A stretch of 64,000 nt of DNA from Chrysemys picta bellii (GCF_011386835.1 NC_088798.1:7626001-7690000), one strand, 5' to 3'; shown: positions 48,506-60,122, counted from the first letter of the stretch. Program-made: numbers and translations. The notes: generated from the sequence alone by a model not told the origin.

Positions 48506-48715
48506 GTCATACGATGGCAGTACATAATTGTTTTGAGCAGTAGCTGGTGGGTGCACTCAATTCCTCTTGAGTGCTAAATTCTGTAGACAGGGAATGCATC
48601 ATCCCTTCTAATGGTCCCTCAGTTCCTTTACACCCCCAGAAGCCCTGTATAGAGCTGGGCTCTGAAGCAGAAAAGAGGTAGCTCTGTGGAGGCACACAGA
48701 GAACAAGAGCTCTTG

Positions 48716-48800
48716 CTGATAAATTTGTTAGTCTCCAAGGTGCCACAAGTACTCCTGTTCTTTTTGCAGATACAGACTAACACAGCTTCTACTCTGAAAC
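48716..48800 (+). repeat. unclassified turtle dispersed repeat, 3' part
   Basis: It reads ataaatttgttagtctccaa, ggtgccacaagtactcctgt, tgcagatacagactaacaca and ends tctactctgaaac. 5'-truncated copy of the family listed at 29,565. Confidence 0.75.
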
Positions 48801-48879
48801 TTGCTGATAAGTAAACTCATTTAATTTAAAGCATGAAGGCTAGCCAATCAGCTTCTAAGGAGGTGGGTCTTAAATAATG

Positions 48880-49620
48880 TCCTTTAATACCACCATTTGC
48901 TCTGGATGTGGTGTCAAGAAAATAGTGATTCGTAGGTGTGAACTGACCTCTAGGTAGCAGCCCTACAAATTTCACATAAGAGTACATTGCATGTATACAC
49001 CATCAACTTTGCAATGCCCTTGTTGATCGAACCCTTAAGCATTCAGGCACATCTGGTATATATCAAAACTGGATGCATTTTCTTATCCATTGTGACAGTC
49101 TTTGAGCTCAGGTGGTTGATCCTCAAATTCTTCTCCAGAGACCATAAATTTTCTGACTTCTGAAATGGCTTAGTCCTGTTTAAGGAGAAGCCAGTGCTCT
49201 TGACATCCATGGTGTTCAACTTCACCTCCTCAGCATAATTATGGGACATTGTGAAAGACAGGCAGAGATATCAGTGATTGAGATGAAAAGTCAGATATAA
49301 ATTGGTCTAGATTGGGGTAAAGTAGCCACTGGTCTTTGTGGAGTACGGTATAAGGTGACAGATCATCAAGGCCTGTAACTCAAACCCTCCTGGCCAAGTT
49401 AACTGTGACAAAATAGGAGATCTTCACTGAAAAGCAATGAAGAAAGCAAGACCCTAAAAGCTCAAACACCCTCCCATGAGTCTATTTAATACCAAGTTCA
49501 AGTCCCAAAGTTGAGTAGGTTCCTGAACAGGAGTGTACAAGTTTGTATGACTTTTAAAGACGTGTTTCACCGGGGAACAGACAAAGTCAGAGCACCTTGT
49601 CACAGGGCCAGGTTCAGGGC
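48880..49620 (-). pseudogene. second DIRS recombinase remnant
   Basis: Minus-strand pieces in order: PTWDLNLVLNRLMGG (about 49,480-49,530), LNTMDVKSTGFSLNRTKPFQ (about 49,190-49,240), then IAKLMVYTCNVLLCEICRAA and TWSSVHTYESLF (48,915-49,020). They match the DIRS tyrosine recombinase (WDLNLVL, HTLDVRRALAFYLDRT, EICRAATWSS). No RT, RNase H or terminal repeats were seen, so this is a fragment, distinct from the element at 17,958-22,378. Confidence 0.7.
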
Positions 49621-49944
49621 CAGCATAAGCAGTAATAGCAGATGGAAACTGCAGATGCTTACCTAAGAACAGCTTTGATAACAGAGACAGAAGAAAGTCT
49701 AAATCAATTGGAACTGGACAGGAAACCGGGTCACAGCCTCTACGGTGAGCAAACTTTTAAAAACAGTTATATTTACCAGCATTCTGCTTTCTAGTGGAGG
49801 TGGCTTTCTGGACTCCATTTTAAGACATCTCTATAACATGAGATGAAGGACCTTGAAGTCTGGATGCATTACCCTTCTGGGACAGGGGATCTTGACTCAG
49901 GGAGCGAGTGAATAAACAACCTTGGGACAAAACTAGAAGCCAAG

Positions 49945-50020
49945 AACCTGGGATGAAATCATGACTCCATTGAAGTCAAAGGCAAAACTTCCATAGACTT
50001 CAATGGAGCCAGGACACACA
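49945..50020. repeat. ancient amniote palindromic repeat
   Basis: The stretch atgactccattgaagtcaaa with its inverted partner gacttcaatggagccaggac forms a short palindrome (ACTCCATTGAAGTCAA versus TTGACTTCAATGGAG-type). The wording is common across amniote genomes as a dispersed palindrome; the family name was not determined. Confidence 0.5.
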
Positions 50021-50739
50021 TGATCAACTGGACCCATATTGGATTAACTAAGATCATCCAACTCTATGCTGCCAAAACTTTCCCAGTACTCTGGGAATGA
50101 GAGAAACCAGAAGAAAGGAGTAAAAGGAGACTCTCTTGGCAATGCAAAAGAAAGGAGTCCTACACATAGATCTTTGACTGTTCTCAAGCAAACCTGATTG
50201 TGGTTTGTTGTTCTGACTTGGAGCAGATGAATCCATGTTACAGCGATCCCACCTGGCAGGAATCACACAAGCACCTGAAGGCAGGAGTGACCACTCATGA
50301 TGCTCCACACCTTTCAGACTGAAATCAGCAGTTAGGAAGTTTTTACACGTGCCAGTTGCAGAATGGAAAGGATTACTTCAAACTGGATGCATGATTCTCA
50401 AAGCCCAATTTGTCTCTCAGCACACCAGAAATGACCAAGTATCATGCCTGTGCATTCTCTTCTCAGCTCCAACCAAAGAACTTCGATCTTTAGCTGGTGG
50501 AACCCATTTCAATGCTTGTAAAGGAATCCCAAACAAGGGGATTGAGATTTTGCATCAGGCTTTATCATCTAGCAAGGCTTAGCTGCCAAATTACTTGTGC
50601 TTGGGGAGATGGGGGGGGGGATACTTTCATAGGAGAAAACTACCTGTACGTATGCGCTATTGGAGCCTCTTCCAAAAGCAAGTTATGGACCAGTCTTACA
50701 ATGCTTTTGGGCCCTTTTTGAGAGTCACAGCCTTTAGCG

Positions 50740-50910
50740 GAGGGGTAGTCAATAGGCAGACTGCAGGCCAAATCCGGACTGCCAGGTGCTTTTGAATGGA
50801 CCCCAAAAATCTGTTTGTTTACTTATTATTGTTATTTTTTTATTATTTTCTCCGGAGTCTGGACCTTGACTATACCTTGACACCGTTCTGAATCTCTGCT
50901 GGGGAGAGAC
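50740..50910. mobile_element. hAT-like non-autonomous fragment
   Basis: The start ggaggggtagtcaataggca resembles a CAGGGGTAGTCAATA-type hAT end, followed by ggccaaatccggactgccag and later ctccggagtctggaccttga, a partial inverted partner. The right terminus and target duplication were not found. Confidence 0.5.
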
Positions 50911-51833
50911 CTGTGAAGTGAAACAGCAAGAATGTTGACCTGATTTTGAGCTGGACTGGCAAAGATGAGTACCATGCAAAAAAAAGCTAAAGGTTGTTTT
51001 CAAAGTGTTGTTCTCGCCTGTCTACTGCCTGTGAAAGACCCACACAAAAGAAAAGGGGGTAAAATTGATTAGGCATAGTGCCCTTAATTACACACACAGA
51101 GTTATCAAATACACAAACAAGGAGAAAAAAGAGAAACATTAACACACAATACACACTAACCTCTCAGTTATAGCAGTGAGAACGCTGTAAAAGTGTCAGG
51201 CAGAGGGCGATGGTAAAGGGACACCAACTTAAACTCTAACGATGTTTTAAAATCCAGCCCACATATGCCCCACTAAAACTATATTTCTACATATTTTTAA
51301 AGAAAACCCTAAAGTAAAGTTTCTATTTATAAAAAGAAGCTGTAATTGTATTAGATATAAATACAAACAAATATTGGGGTTGAAAAACCAATCAGAAGTA
51401 AAAAGTTGAAAACACCTTCAGAATATTTTACCAATGCAATCACCACATTTAAGTTCTTGATGTTTAAGTCAGTCTTTGGAATATTAGCATTTTGCTTGAG
51501 ATATATAATAAACATTCAGAGCCAAAACTTGGACTGAGTTATACCAAATATTAGAAACATGCAATTGGAGAAGAGATTTTTATTGCCATGATATTGGGAC
51601 CCATGTCAGTTGGGCTGTACTGATGCAGTTGAGAGAAGATGGACACCCTAAGTTTTGTACATGTGATCCTTTGATGACAGCTCAAATGACTACATAAAGT
51701 AACAGGAAATCCACAGTCATTTTAGCCTGTATAATCCCAAACAGTCAACCTACAGTTATGCAAACATAACTGTTATTCACTATTGCCAATTCTTCTAAAA
51801 TTTCACAGACAACAAATGAAAACAAGCCTTTAC

Positions 51834-52015
51834 CTTTCTCTAAGAGAAGAACGGTTTAGTACAGGACTTGAGGAATGTTTCTGCAACGAGGAGGGTGCTG
51901 AACGTATTAATGAACTAGTAGAACGAAATTGTCTACTAGCAGTACCCGACATCGGGTGCTCATCACAGCTGTCAGAAGAGCCATCTAAGTCTTTCCCATG
52001 ATGAGACCTGATAAT
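51834..52015 (-). CDS. SPATA6: SPATA6 coding exon (182 nt, Ser-rich)
   Basis: The exon starts in phase 0 with IIRSHHGKDLDGSSDSCDEH and ends SSPVLNRSSLRER, the last Arg split with the next exon. Human reads VIRTPHGRDFDDS and SPSPVLNRASLRER. The middle (SSLIRSAPSSLQKHSSSPVL) is Ser-rich and probably unstructured. The acceptor is minus gttttttctctgacag (AG at 52,016-52,017); the donor is AGAGAAAG/gtaaag (GT at 51,832-51,833). Confidence 0.95.
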
Positions 52016-54758
52016 CTGTCAGAGAAAAAACAGCAGCAGAACTTCAAACAATATATTATAAGTGGCTAGGCTATGCCTGTGCATAAGCTAACAGGGAGCA
52101 GAGATGTACACTTTCCACTTTTTCTGTATGTAAAACAAAGTTTAAAAATTAGACTTGTCTGTATTAAGAAATACACATAAGGCAATTATTTATAGAGATT
52201 TGCATATAACATAGAAGTGGGAACGGCAGCACCCCCCATAATTAAGATTGCATTTCAGGCTAACCCCCTGTTTTCAGTCACTGATATCTTTTTGAAGTTT
52301 TCACCTTTCTGGCTGAAATTTTCCAGGATTGGTTCTGAACAGGGACTTTTTAGTCTCAGCAAAAGCTCTTCAGCCATATTGGATTATCAAACAAGATGGT
52401 GGTGGGGAGGGAGACAACATTTTCCCCATTATAAAATAATTTTTTGCAATTTTTTTGGACCAGCTACAGAGCTGAAAAAAATTAGAGGCAAAAATCTGAA
52501 ACAGCCCTCACTGAAGAAAGTGCCTTGCAGGTTTCTAGTGAAAAGAGACTTTGGAGATTTCCACTGGAAGTGTTCTCTATTTGCCCAAGTTATGACCCTT
52601 TAAAAAACTGACTACTACACCCATACAGTGCATTTTGCATGGGTTTTCTCTCTAAGCTTGTAAAGTGCTACGGAAAGTTACACCTTGCACGCTTGAGTGA
52701 TGGGGTTTGCTGCTAATGAAAAATGTGCAAGCAGTGCAAAGGGCTTAGAAAGGTTGCTATATTCCTTAAGTTTCACAGAAAGGTGCCCCACTGTGATGAA
52801 CCTTTTTAGTATTCCACCATCTTGATCCAGCATCTCACTCCCTGCTGGTCCCATCAACTAGGGCCAAATTCTTGATCTCTAGATACTGCTCCAGCCCCAT
52901 AAGGGAGATCTTTGGACACTGTAGAGATGTCAGAAAAGGCTCCATGACAAAGATGTGGGGCAGGATAAAGATGCACGTTTTCCAGCTTAGGGGAACAGGC
53001 CATGTCTCATCTTGTTTGCCATGCCCACTTATGCAGAAATAGCATTTCTAGATCAAGATTCAATCTGTTCCCATATATTCCTACAAAGAGAGTCATCATA
53101 GCCTTATTCAAATGTAACCTTGACTAAAGCTTCACACCATTTGCCCTTTAAAGCTTCCTGTACCCTGTGGGAGAAAGGAATTTGATTTGTTATTTTACAC
53201 CACACATGTACAGGAACTCAATAATATTCCATGGAATTGTCCATGCTAGCCAGGAAACCCTCTGAAAGGCAGGACTGTATCTGACCCCATTGTATAAGAC
53301 AGTATTTTTAGGTGAACTTTAACCAAAGTTTAATGCCCCAGTCACACCATACAGAAGACCTAAATTAACAAATAAAAGCCAGGAGAGTCCTAACATTTTG
53401 GCCCCATGAGCTAATTCACCTAACAACTTTAAAAGAGGCAGCTGATGTTTGTTACAAAATTAGAATCCCATTCAAATGTAATCTTCAGATTAAACACACA
53501 CACACACACACACACAAACAGCATGCCCAAATATCATCTGCTTTATTAAATTTAACACTGATTTCCCCTTAAGAGCTACATTACACCAATAGTAATTCTC
53601 AGGTCCTCTTACTCTACACAATATTAACAACATCTAGTTCAGAGCTATACAATTATTTTTGGCAACATAAAAGGTATATTCCCTTTTGCCTGTATTTTTT
53701 TGTTGGAACCAGGAATGCTTAAGGGCATCAGGAGAGTGATGAATTTAATCTGTAGCTTTGATATCTATGTGCTCCAAACAATGACTGCCACTAACATCTT
53801 CTTCCCCATTTGAGAAAAATGGATTTGAATTAAAACATCCATCATAAAAGCATATTTAGAAGTTCTCTGTACAGTTTATCACTTATCACTATGGAATAAT
53901 CCAGAAGCAGCACAATATATTAGACTTACATGCCACATAAAACTGCAGTCCTACATAGTGAAAGTTGAGAAGCTGACAAGACAGTTTGGCCTGAACCAAA
54001 GTTTTATCCTTTTAATTCACTTTCCTTCTCCCTCCCTGCATCACCTCTCTTGCCAGCCATTAGGCAATCTAATAGGGCACACACACAATAATTAACGGTC
54101 TACAGTCTGCTAATAAAATTTCCGGGGTATTTCAGGAAAAACAAAAATTAGGAAAAAAAGGATAAACAAATTACATCTCATTTCACACGTCTATCAGGTG
54201 GGTGAGATAAACAAGCCCCTCCATCCCAACCAAGAACCTGGGGAAAGCAGCTAGCTGAGAAAGGAAAGACAAAACTTGAGAATAAGCACAAGAGCCAAAC
54301 ATTTGAAGTAATGAGCAGCAATTTAAAAATAAAAAATGTGGGCCCTGTTCTCATTTACACCAATGCTCTGGTGAGACAAGGGATCCTCTTGAAGTGAACG
54401 TAAATGTAATTTCACACCCACTTTAAAGTGCCTTGACTCACCCCGGCATCATAAAGTGAAAGTGACTTTACTGTAAATAAAAATTGGGTTCTATAACTGC
54501 AGAACATGATTTACTATGAATGTATGTCCATAGTGTTAACAGTTTGTTTATGCAGAATGTTTTGAGAATGCTTTATAGTACAAATGGAACAATATCTATA
54601 TTTAATAATGGTCCAATATACAGCATCAAACAACAAGATGAAGAAGTTGTATACTTGATTTCACTCAGGCACCTTCAACAGAAATCCCACACACTTTTCT
54701 ATTCCACATACTCCAAAACAGAGACAAATGTACATGCGATTTTATTTGCATTACTTAC
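52016..54758 (-). other. SPATA6: SPATA6 intron (2.7 kb)
   Basis: Bases 52,230-52,620 read like a dispersed repeat of unknown class and share GGCTGAAATTTTC with 41,206. A CA microsatellite lies at 53,494-53,516. Bases 54,330-54,430 (tctcatttacaccaatgctc) resemble a common amniote repeat. No further coding signal. Confidence 0.6.
53494..53516. repeat. (CA)n microsatellite
   Basis: About 11 CA units in a SPATA6 intron. Confidence 0.9.
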
Positions 54759-54799
54759 TTTAGTATGCTTGGGTCTATAGCTGCCAAGAAGAGAAGGAT
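54759..54799 (-). CDS. SPATA6: SPATA6 41-nt microexon
   Basis: The exon's first two bases (AT) complete GAT with the G left by the preceding exon, then PSLLGSYRPKHTK follows. Human reads HSHLGCCRPKDYK in the same place. The acceptor is minus cttttttccag (AG at 54,800-54,801); the donor is CTAAA/gtaagt (GT at 54,757-54,758), both strong. It is too short to show as an open frame. It is required to join the 57,881 and 51,834 exons in frame. Confidence 0.9.
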
Positions 54800-54997
54800 C
54801 TGGAAAAAAGTGCACCCCAGCAGAATTTTTAACCAAGTTTTGAGACGATAGGTCTAGAAGCTACATGCAGTTTAGGAAAAAAAATTTAAAAGTCTTTCCC
54901 AAAAATCACTTATAACTCACCTTTCAAACAGTAGCCAAAGCAATTTACTGTTGTTATATATTTACATGCATTTACATTCTTCAGAGGCAATTTACAT

Positions 54998-55125
54998 GCA
55001 TCCAAAGAAGTGTTTTTTTACCCATGAAAGCTTATGCCCAAATAAATCTGTTAGTCTTTAAGGTGCCACTGGACTCCTCGTTGTTTTCGTGGATACAGAC
55101 TAACACGGCTCCCCCTCTGATACGT
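54998..55125 (+). repeat. unclassified turtle dispersed repeat
   Basis: It reads catccaaagaagtgtttttt, cccatgaaagcttatgccca, gttagtctttaaggtgccac, gatacagactaacacggctc and ends ccctctgata. It is one of the fuller copies of the family. Confidence 0.8.
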
Positions 55126-55225
55126 GATATTTTGAATTACACCATGTAATGTCACGGCCATTAGTGTTTTAGGGTTTTAATTTCTTCATCTGACAACAAT
55201 AACTTCAGGTTTGACTGCAACCTAA

Positions 55226-55517
55226 GGCTATGTCTACACTAGAGACCTTACAGTGGCACAGCTGTACTGATGCAGCTGTGCTGCTGTAAAATCTCTCACG
55301 TATCTGCTCTATGCCAATGGGAGAGAGCTCTCCTGTAGACATAACTAAATCACCCGCAACGAGCGGCGGTAGCTATGTCGGTGGGAGAAGCTCTCCTGCT
55401 GACATAGTGCTGTGCACAGTACCATTTATGCCGGAGAAACTCATGCTCAGAGGAGTGGTTTTTCCACACCCGAGTGACATAAGTTTTGCCGACATAAGTG
55501 GTAGAGTAGACATGGCC
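55226..55517. mobile_element. Harbinger-like MITE with TAA duplication
   Basis: The termini GGCTATGTCTACACTAGAG and GTAGAGTAGACATGGCC are inverted repeats. TAA is duplicated at 55,223-55,225 and 55,518-55,520, the 3-bp target of the PIF/Harbinger superfamily. The interior has palindromic blocks (gggagagagctctcc, cgacataagttttgccgaca). 292 bp, non-coding. Confidence 0.8.
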
Positions 55518-55788
55518 TAAGTTAATGGGATCTCATCACGGAGGATGAGTACAGTTTTGTGAGTGAACTGAAGTGACTCATATTGTTATTCATTGCTTAA
55601 ACCAATGTAAAGTAAAACTATAACCAGAATATTGCCCATATTTTCTACTACACGATAGTAAGCCACTTTGAAAAGGATGTCAAATTTCCATCCTAAAAGA
55701 GAAGTCCACTGTGTATCCACAGGACTGGAAATGTCCCAACTATTCTCACTCTGTGCTGCTATGCCTCGAATCCATTTGGTGGATAGTA

Positions 55789-55980
55789 CACCTCTACCCC
55801 GATATAACGCGACCCGATATAACATGAATTCGGATATAACACGGGAAAGCAGCGCTCCGGGGGGAGGGAAGGGACTGCGTGCTCCGGCGGATCAAAGCAA
55901 GTTCGATATAACATGGTTTCACCTATAACGCGGTATGATTTTTTGGCTCCCGAGGACAGCGTTATATCGGGGTAGAGGTG
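55789..55980. mobile_element. pogo/Tc1-like MITE with 22-bp perfect TIRs
   Basis: The inverted ends (starting CACCTCTACCCCGATAT) are identical over 22 bp, 55,789-55,810 and 55,959-55,980, and are flanked by TA at 55,787-55,788 and 55,981-55,982. A TA target indicates the Tc1/mariner/pogo superfamily. Several internal copies of a GATATAACR or TATAACGCGG motif repeat the TIR core, as in pogo-family elements. The identical ends suggest a relatively recent insertion. Confidence 0.88.
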
Positions 55981-56365
55981 TACCTACAAGGTAAGAATGA
56001 GTTCACCTAATAATATCTAATGCTTAGTTCTTCTGTGCAACTTTAGATATCCAGAGAGCAGGAGAAACAGAAAGGGGCTACCATTCTATCTACAGATACA
56101 TGCACAGAAATCCCACTGATATCAATGGCTCCCAAGTTTTGATACAATGTGCTTATATCTAAAAGAGGCCATATATTTGGGATCCTTCAGGATGAAAGCT
56201 TCCCTCTTAAGCACTGGGGCAAACCCTTCTTTAATTAAAAGCACTATAGTATCTGTAGAGCCAATTTTTCAATAACTGTCTCTGATTCTGCAGGCACAAA
56301 ATGAATTTAGTATCTAATTTGGGGGTGCAACCGAGTAACCAAATTTCTAAATCCCCTCCTAGAAA

Positions 56366-56412
56366 GCAGACAGGACCTCCAGTTTTCAGTCTCATCCAAA
56401 AGATCACTATAT
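56366..56412 (+). repeat. old repeat sharing sequence with 30,030-30,075
   Basis: It carries cagacaggacctccagtttt with gtctcatccaaaagatcac, the partner of the sequence at 30,038. Family not identified. Confidence 0.45.
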
Positions 56413-57387
56413 ACTTGCAGTAAACTGCATGGACTCAGTTAGCTACCTCCAGAAGGATGAAAGAGGACTGAGCTGTCATTTCTAGGATTAGAACATTTGA
56501 TTCCAGGAATCTGTATTTTTCCAGAAGTCTGATCCTTATAACTGTTACACCCCAGGACATAGGCAGGGGGTTTCTCTCTACCAATGAATCTTATGACTGT
56601 TAGAAGTGACAACTCTTTTCTGAGGTAGATTTCAGTCCCCTAGTGACTGGCCCAAGACCACTAACTCATTTCATATAAGTGCTTGATGCTTCTAAGGTGG
56701 TAACGTGGCTTTGATATTATCAAACTGCAACAGATTCAAGTTTATGACCCTGAGGTGAAAGGCTTTGCATCCCAATGTCTACATCTGGAGCCTCCAGTCC
56801 TTCCACTATGGGCAAACTGCAAAGTACCTTTAATTCACAGTGAATTGCAATGAAGGTATTACTAGTGAGGAGTCACAATAAAATGTAAACAGTAAATACC
56901 GATGAAGGTCACTACAGTTCATGCTCTCATACATGAGGAATACTGAACAAATTAAACCATGTTTTAAAGTACCACCTTCCCTAATTTTACTTGAGACAGA
57001 CAGGGAATCTCCAAAGTCTGTGGAAATATACTATATGGAAGGAGGATTCAACATAGCTCTCCACTAAAGGATTCTAACTTTAATCCATGGATTACTGGAA
57101 GCAACAAAACAAATAATCCATGTCGTGCATATGGGAAATAAGAGATAAGAAGCTAAATAAAATGGCCAAACATAGCCAACACTGTAAGAAGGCCAGTATT
57201 TTTCAGTGCATATGAAGATAAGTAATTATTTTCCCTGCCCAGTACACCAACCCTGTAGGCTAACAGTAGCACGCCGGGTGTACTGAAATTCAGAGGCAAG
57301 CATTATAGGGGCTTCAGCAGCTAGGTGGGTCCCAATAACCAATCAGACACATGGTTAAGTGAAAGGGTATTTTACTTTGGCTGGCAG

Positions 57388-57411
57388 GAAAGGGAAAGGG
57401 AAAGGGAAAGG
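57388..57411. repeat. (GGGAAA)n simple repeat
   Basis: About four GGGAAA units in a SPATA6 intron. Confidence 0.85.
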
Positions 57412-57880
57412 TTGCAGATATCCTAGGTACAGAGGCTTAAAATAGTTACAGTTCAAAGTGCGTATTAGGGATTTTTGTTCAGGTTGTCAGGGCTCCTCAG
57501 GCCTAGTGCTTGGAGTGCCCTCTCCAGTGTCATCTTTGTTCAAGCAAACAGGTATTTGCAGGTTTCCAAGCCAGGGTCAGTGAGTGTCTCTCCCCGGGTT
57601 CTCCGTGCCTTGCTCCTTGCTAGCATAGGCTGTACTTTACCAAGGCACCAGCCTATGTTGGGGGACACACTGTTTTCAGATGATACATAACTAAGGACCC
57701 AATCATTGGAATAATTAGATATCCTAAGCCACATTTTTTATAACAGTAGTTTCATTCATCCCAGCGTCCTGGCTAAATCCTAGGAAGAAAGGACAGTCTT
57801 TCCACACTAAGGGGTTAAAAAGCCTAACCTGCTGTATGGAACAGGAGTATCTAAGACGAGATACACAAGTCAATACTTAC

Positions 57881-57968
57881 CATAAGATACCCTGGACCAA
57901 CCTTCTCGTCCACTGTCTCTGGTGGGATGCCAAGTATGAACGTCAACAGTGGGGCTCGGATGTTCAAT
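57881..57968 (-). CDS. SPATA6: SPATA6 coding exon (88 nt)
   Basis: It encodes IEHPSPTVDVHTWHPTRDSG then REGWSRVSY, followed by one base (G) of the next codon. Human reads VDPPSPRAD and CERDGWSRVHN. The acceptor is minus caatgttttggctccag (AG at 57,969-57,970); the donor is TTATG/gtaagt (GT at 57,879-57,880). The middle is divergent and the GWSRV core conserved. It joins in phase to the 41-nt microexon. Confidence 0.93.
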
Positions 57969-59843
57969 CTGGAGCCAAAACATTGTTAAAACGTTTAGTG
58001 TTGGAGGTAAACTTTTTATACGACCACACACACACACAAATAAATTAAATTATCTTTCCTTCTCCTGTATGTACACCTCTGCTCCTTTCTGGTTCAATTA
58101 TAAATTTAAGATTTTTGATAATATTTAGGAAGTTATTCTCAGAATTTTGTCTGTGTAAATGTAGCATTATTACATATACACAGACAATAATGTAAGAACA
58201 TAGTTATGAAAACCCTTAGATGAGAAATTATAAAGCAAACCAGAAAGGAGGTGAGAGGGTGACACGCAGCAGAACAAGATGTAACTTATTGTCTTATATA
58301 TTGATGCAAATCCACTAGAACCTTCTTACAGTAACTCAAAGTAACCAATAAATACAAGTTCTTGTTTTGAATTTTGCCAAACATGCAGCTTCATTACAGA
58401 TGGTCTGCTACAGGCACCAGTTACATAACAGGAGAAAAGGAAAGGCCTTCCTTTTTGCATTCACTACAAATTAGATATCTAATATTTACCAGAAATAGTT
58501 CTGATCTCACCAAGATATTTAAAGTGTTGCTCTTCTTCCTAATTAAAGGATAACGTTTTAGCAAGTTCAAATTTTGATCTTAATGTAACACACAGAATTC
58601 CCAGTCCAAGACGACCCCAGCATTAAAGATACCCGTAAGGAGTGTTGTCACATCAGAAATGTAATGGAAGTCTGGATATGGCACATTAAAAGAATGCAGC
58701 AGAAACACATTTTCTTTTTGTAGAAGAGGCACAAAAGTAGTCAGTAATCAGAAGCAGCAATTGTCATGTAAAGGTGCTGTAATTACACTGTGAACATCAC
58801 CTATAGATCAGAAACAGAAGAACTGACTAATTTGAGTTAAAAGAAAAAATAATATCCATGGGAGTACGATAAGCGGTAGGATGAAGATTAATGGTTGCTT
58901 AAGGCTCATCTGAATTTCTAAAGGGTATCTAAGAGTAAAAGAAAAAACTTGTAAGTGAATTCCAGAGTTTGACAACATATGCTAATGAATTAATTAGTAA
59001 TAAGCTAAAAAAAAAGGAATAATCAGAGAAGTAACTAAGATAATCAGGTAACGTGGCAGATAAGATCGCTGGAATTGCACGCAAGCCCTGATATCATAGC
59101 ACAGAAACAAAAGAGCCCAATTTCTCTTTCTCTCTGCAATCTTTCAAGGTTGGATTCTTAAGGTAGATGTTTATAGTGATCATGGGAAATATTAAGAAAA
59201 AAGAAAATTAACAAAGTACATATCAAACAATATGATCCTTCAAGACGTTAAGCACTCTGGCCCCAATCCAGCAAAATACTTAAGAACATGCTTAGCTTTA
59301 AGCAAGAGTAGTCTGTTGACTTCAGCAGGACGACCCACGTACTTAAAGTTAAGCATATGCATAAGTGCTTTGCTAGATCAGGGTCAGAATGCTCAGGAAC
59401 TTGAAGGATTAAGTTTATATTTTAGTAAAGGGACAATTTCAAAGACAAGACGATAACGTAAAGAAAGGTACGAAGGAGGGAGTCTGACTTTTCATAAAGT
59501 CACTGCACTCTTTTCAAATCCTATTCAGCCACTTTTAATACTAATACCAATTACTTCCAACTTGAATTATGCACCTATTATGCTGTCCAGTGTGCTAGAA
59601 GAAAAAGAACGGGCACTCAGAATTTAAACCTGGTATTCATGAAAGAGTTTGATCCTTGTCAGTTACCAACGCTGACAAAAGGACTTTTATTCTAGTTAAT
59701 TTTACATTTAAATCACTATGTAGCAGGCTGTTTAGGAGAAAAAAAGATTTTTCACATAAACTAGGATTTGGGGAGTAATATTTAGCAAAAGAATAATGTT
59801 TGATCTGAGCTTAAATGGGAAACACTTTGCAGAGAATACATAC
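57969..59843 (-). other. SPATA6: SPATA6 intron (1.9 kb) with large palindrome
   Basis: It contains a short CA tract near 58,026 and a palindromic repeat at 59,259-59,385 with 44-bp arms. Otherwise AT-rich, with nothing recognised. Confidence 0.65.
59259..59385. repeat. palindromic dispersed repeat, 44-bp arms
   Basis: Left arm 59,259-59,302 (ggccccaatccagcaaaata, cttaagaacatgcttagctt) and right arm 59,342-59,385 (cttaaagttaagcatatgca, taagtgctttgctagatcag) are imperfect inverted copies. The 39-nt centre holds gttgacttcagcaggac. This is the wording of a common amniote palindromic repeat; the class is unknown to me. Confidence 0.65.
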
Positions 59844-60122
59844 ATGTCTAACTACAAATGGAGGTTTATCGGTTTCTCTTCTGAATTCAAAAGGCCCCAG
59901 ATTTAAATGGGCCAGTCGTTGTCTGGCTTCTTCTGATAGCTCACACATTCGTCTTTTTGTGTATGGAGATGGAGATCGTGATTTAGAAGCTATTGTGGGC
60001 TGCTCATAGTTCTTTGTTGCTAAGCAGTGCCTGTTTTTCTCAGGTGAAGGGGTGTTTTTCTTTGGTGACCTTGTTTGTAATCTTCCATTTGGTGTTGAAT
60101 GATGCACCCGATCCAAATTATC
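59844..60122 (-). CDS. SPATA6: SPATA6 coding exon (279 nt), most conserved
   Basis: Ninety-three codons, phase 0 at both ends: DNLDRVHHSTPNGRLQTR, a basic SP-rich stretch (SPKKNTPSPEKNRHC), then NYEQPTIASKSRSPSPYTKR, RMCELSEEARQRLAHLNLGP, and FEFRRETDKPPFVVRH. The block from NYEQPT to the end is nearly identical to human (TKRRMCELSED, RLAHLNLGPYEFKKETDKPP). The acceptor is minus ctcttttcactttag (AG at 60,123-60,124); the donor is AGACAT/gtatgt (GT at 59,842-59,843). The repeated SP/TP sites are potential phosphorylation sites (inference). Confidence 0.97.

Larger units (their letters stand above)
38838..51833 (-). other. SPATA6: SPATA6 largest intron in window (13.0 kb)
   Basis: It holds the hAT element at 39,007-39,334, a MIR-like fragment near 40,290-40,400, the RTE LINE with three CR1 insertions (41,780-45,390), another CR1 (45,540-45,850), a Harbinger-like MITE (48,240-48,505), a partial turtle repeat (48,716-48,800), a DIRS remnant (48,880-49,620), an ancient palindrome (49,945-50,020) and a hAT-like piece (50,740-50,910). 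Bases 40,690-41,280 read like a decayed dispersed repeat of unknown class. 45,900-48,230 and 50,920-51,830 show nothing recognised. Confidence 0.7.
54800..57880 (-). other. SPATA6: SPATA6 intron (3.1 kb)
   Basis: It contains the turtle repeat (54,998-55,125), a Harbinger-like MITE (55,226-55,517), a pogo-like MITE (55,789-55,980), an old repeat (56,366-56,412) and a GGGAAA simple repeat (57,388-57,411). The unusual 57,300-57,720 stretch is less AT-rich and may be part of an unidentified repeat. No coding signal. Confidence 0.65.
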
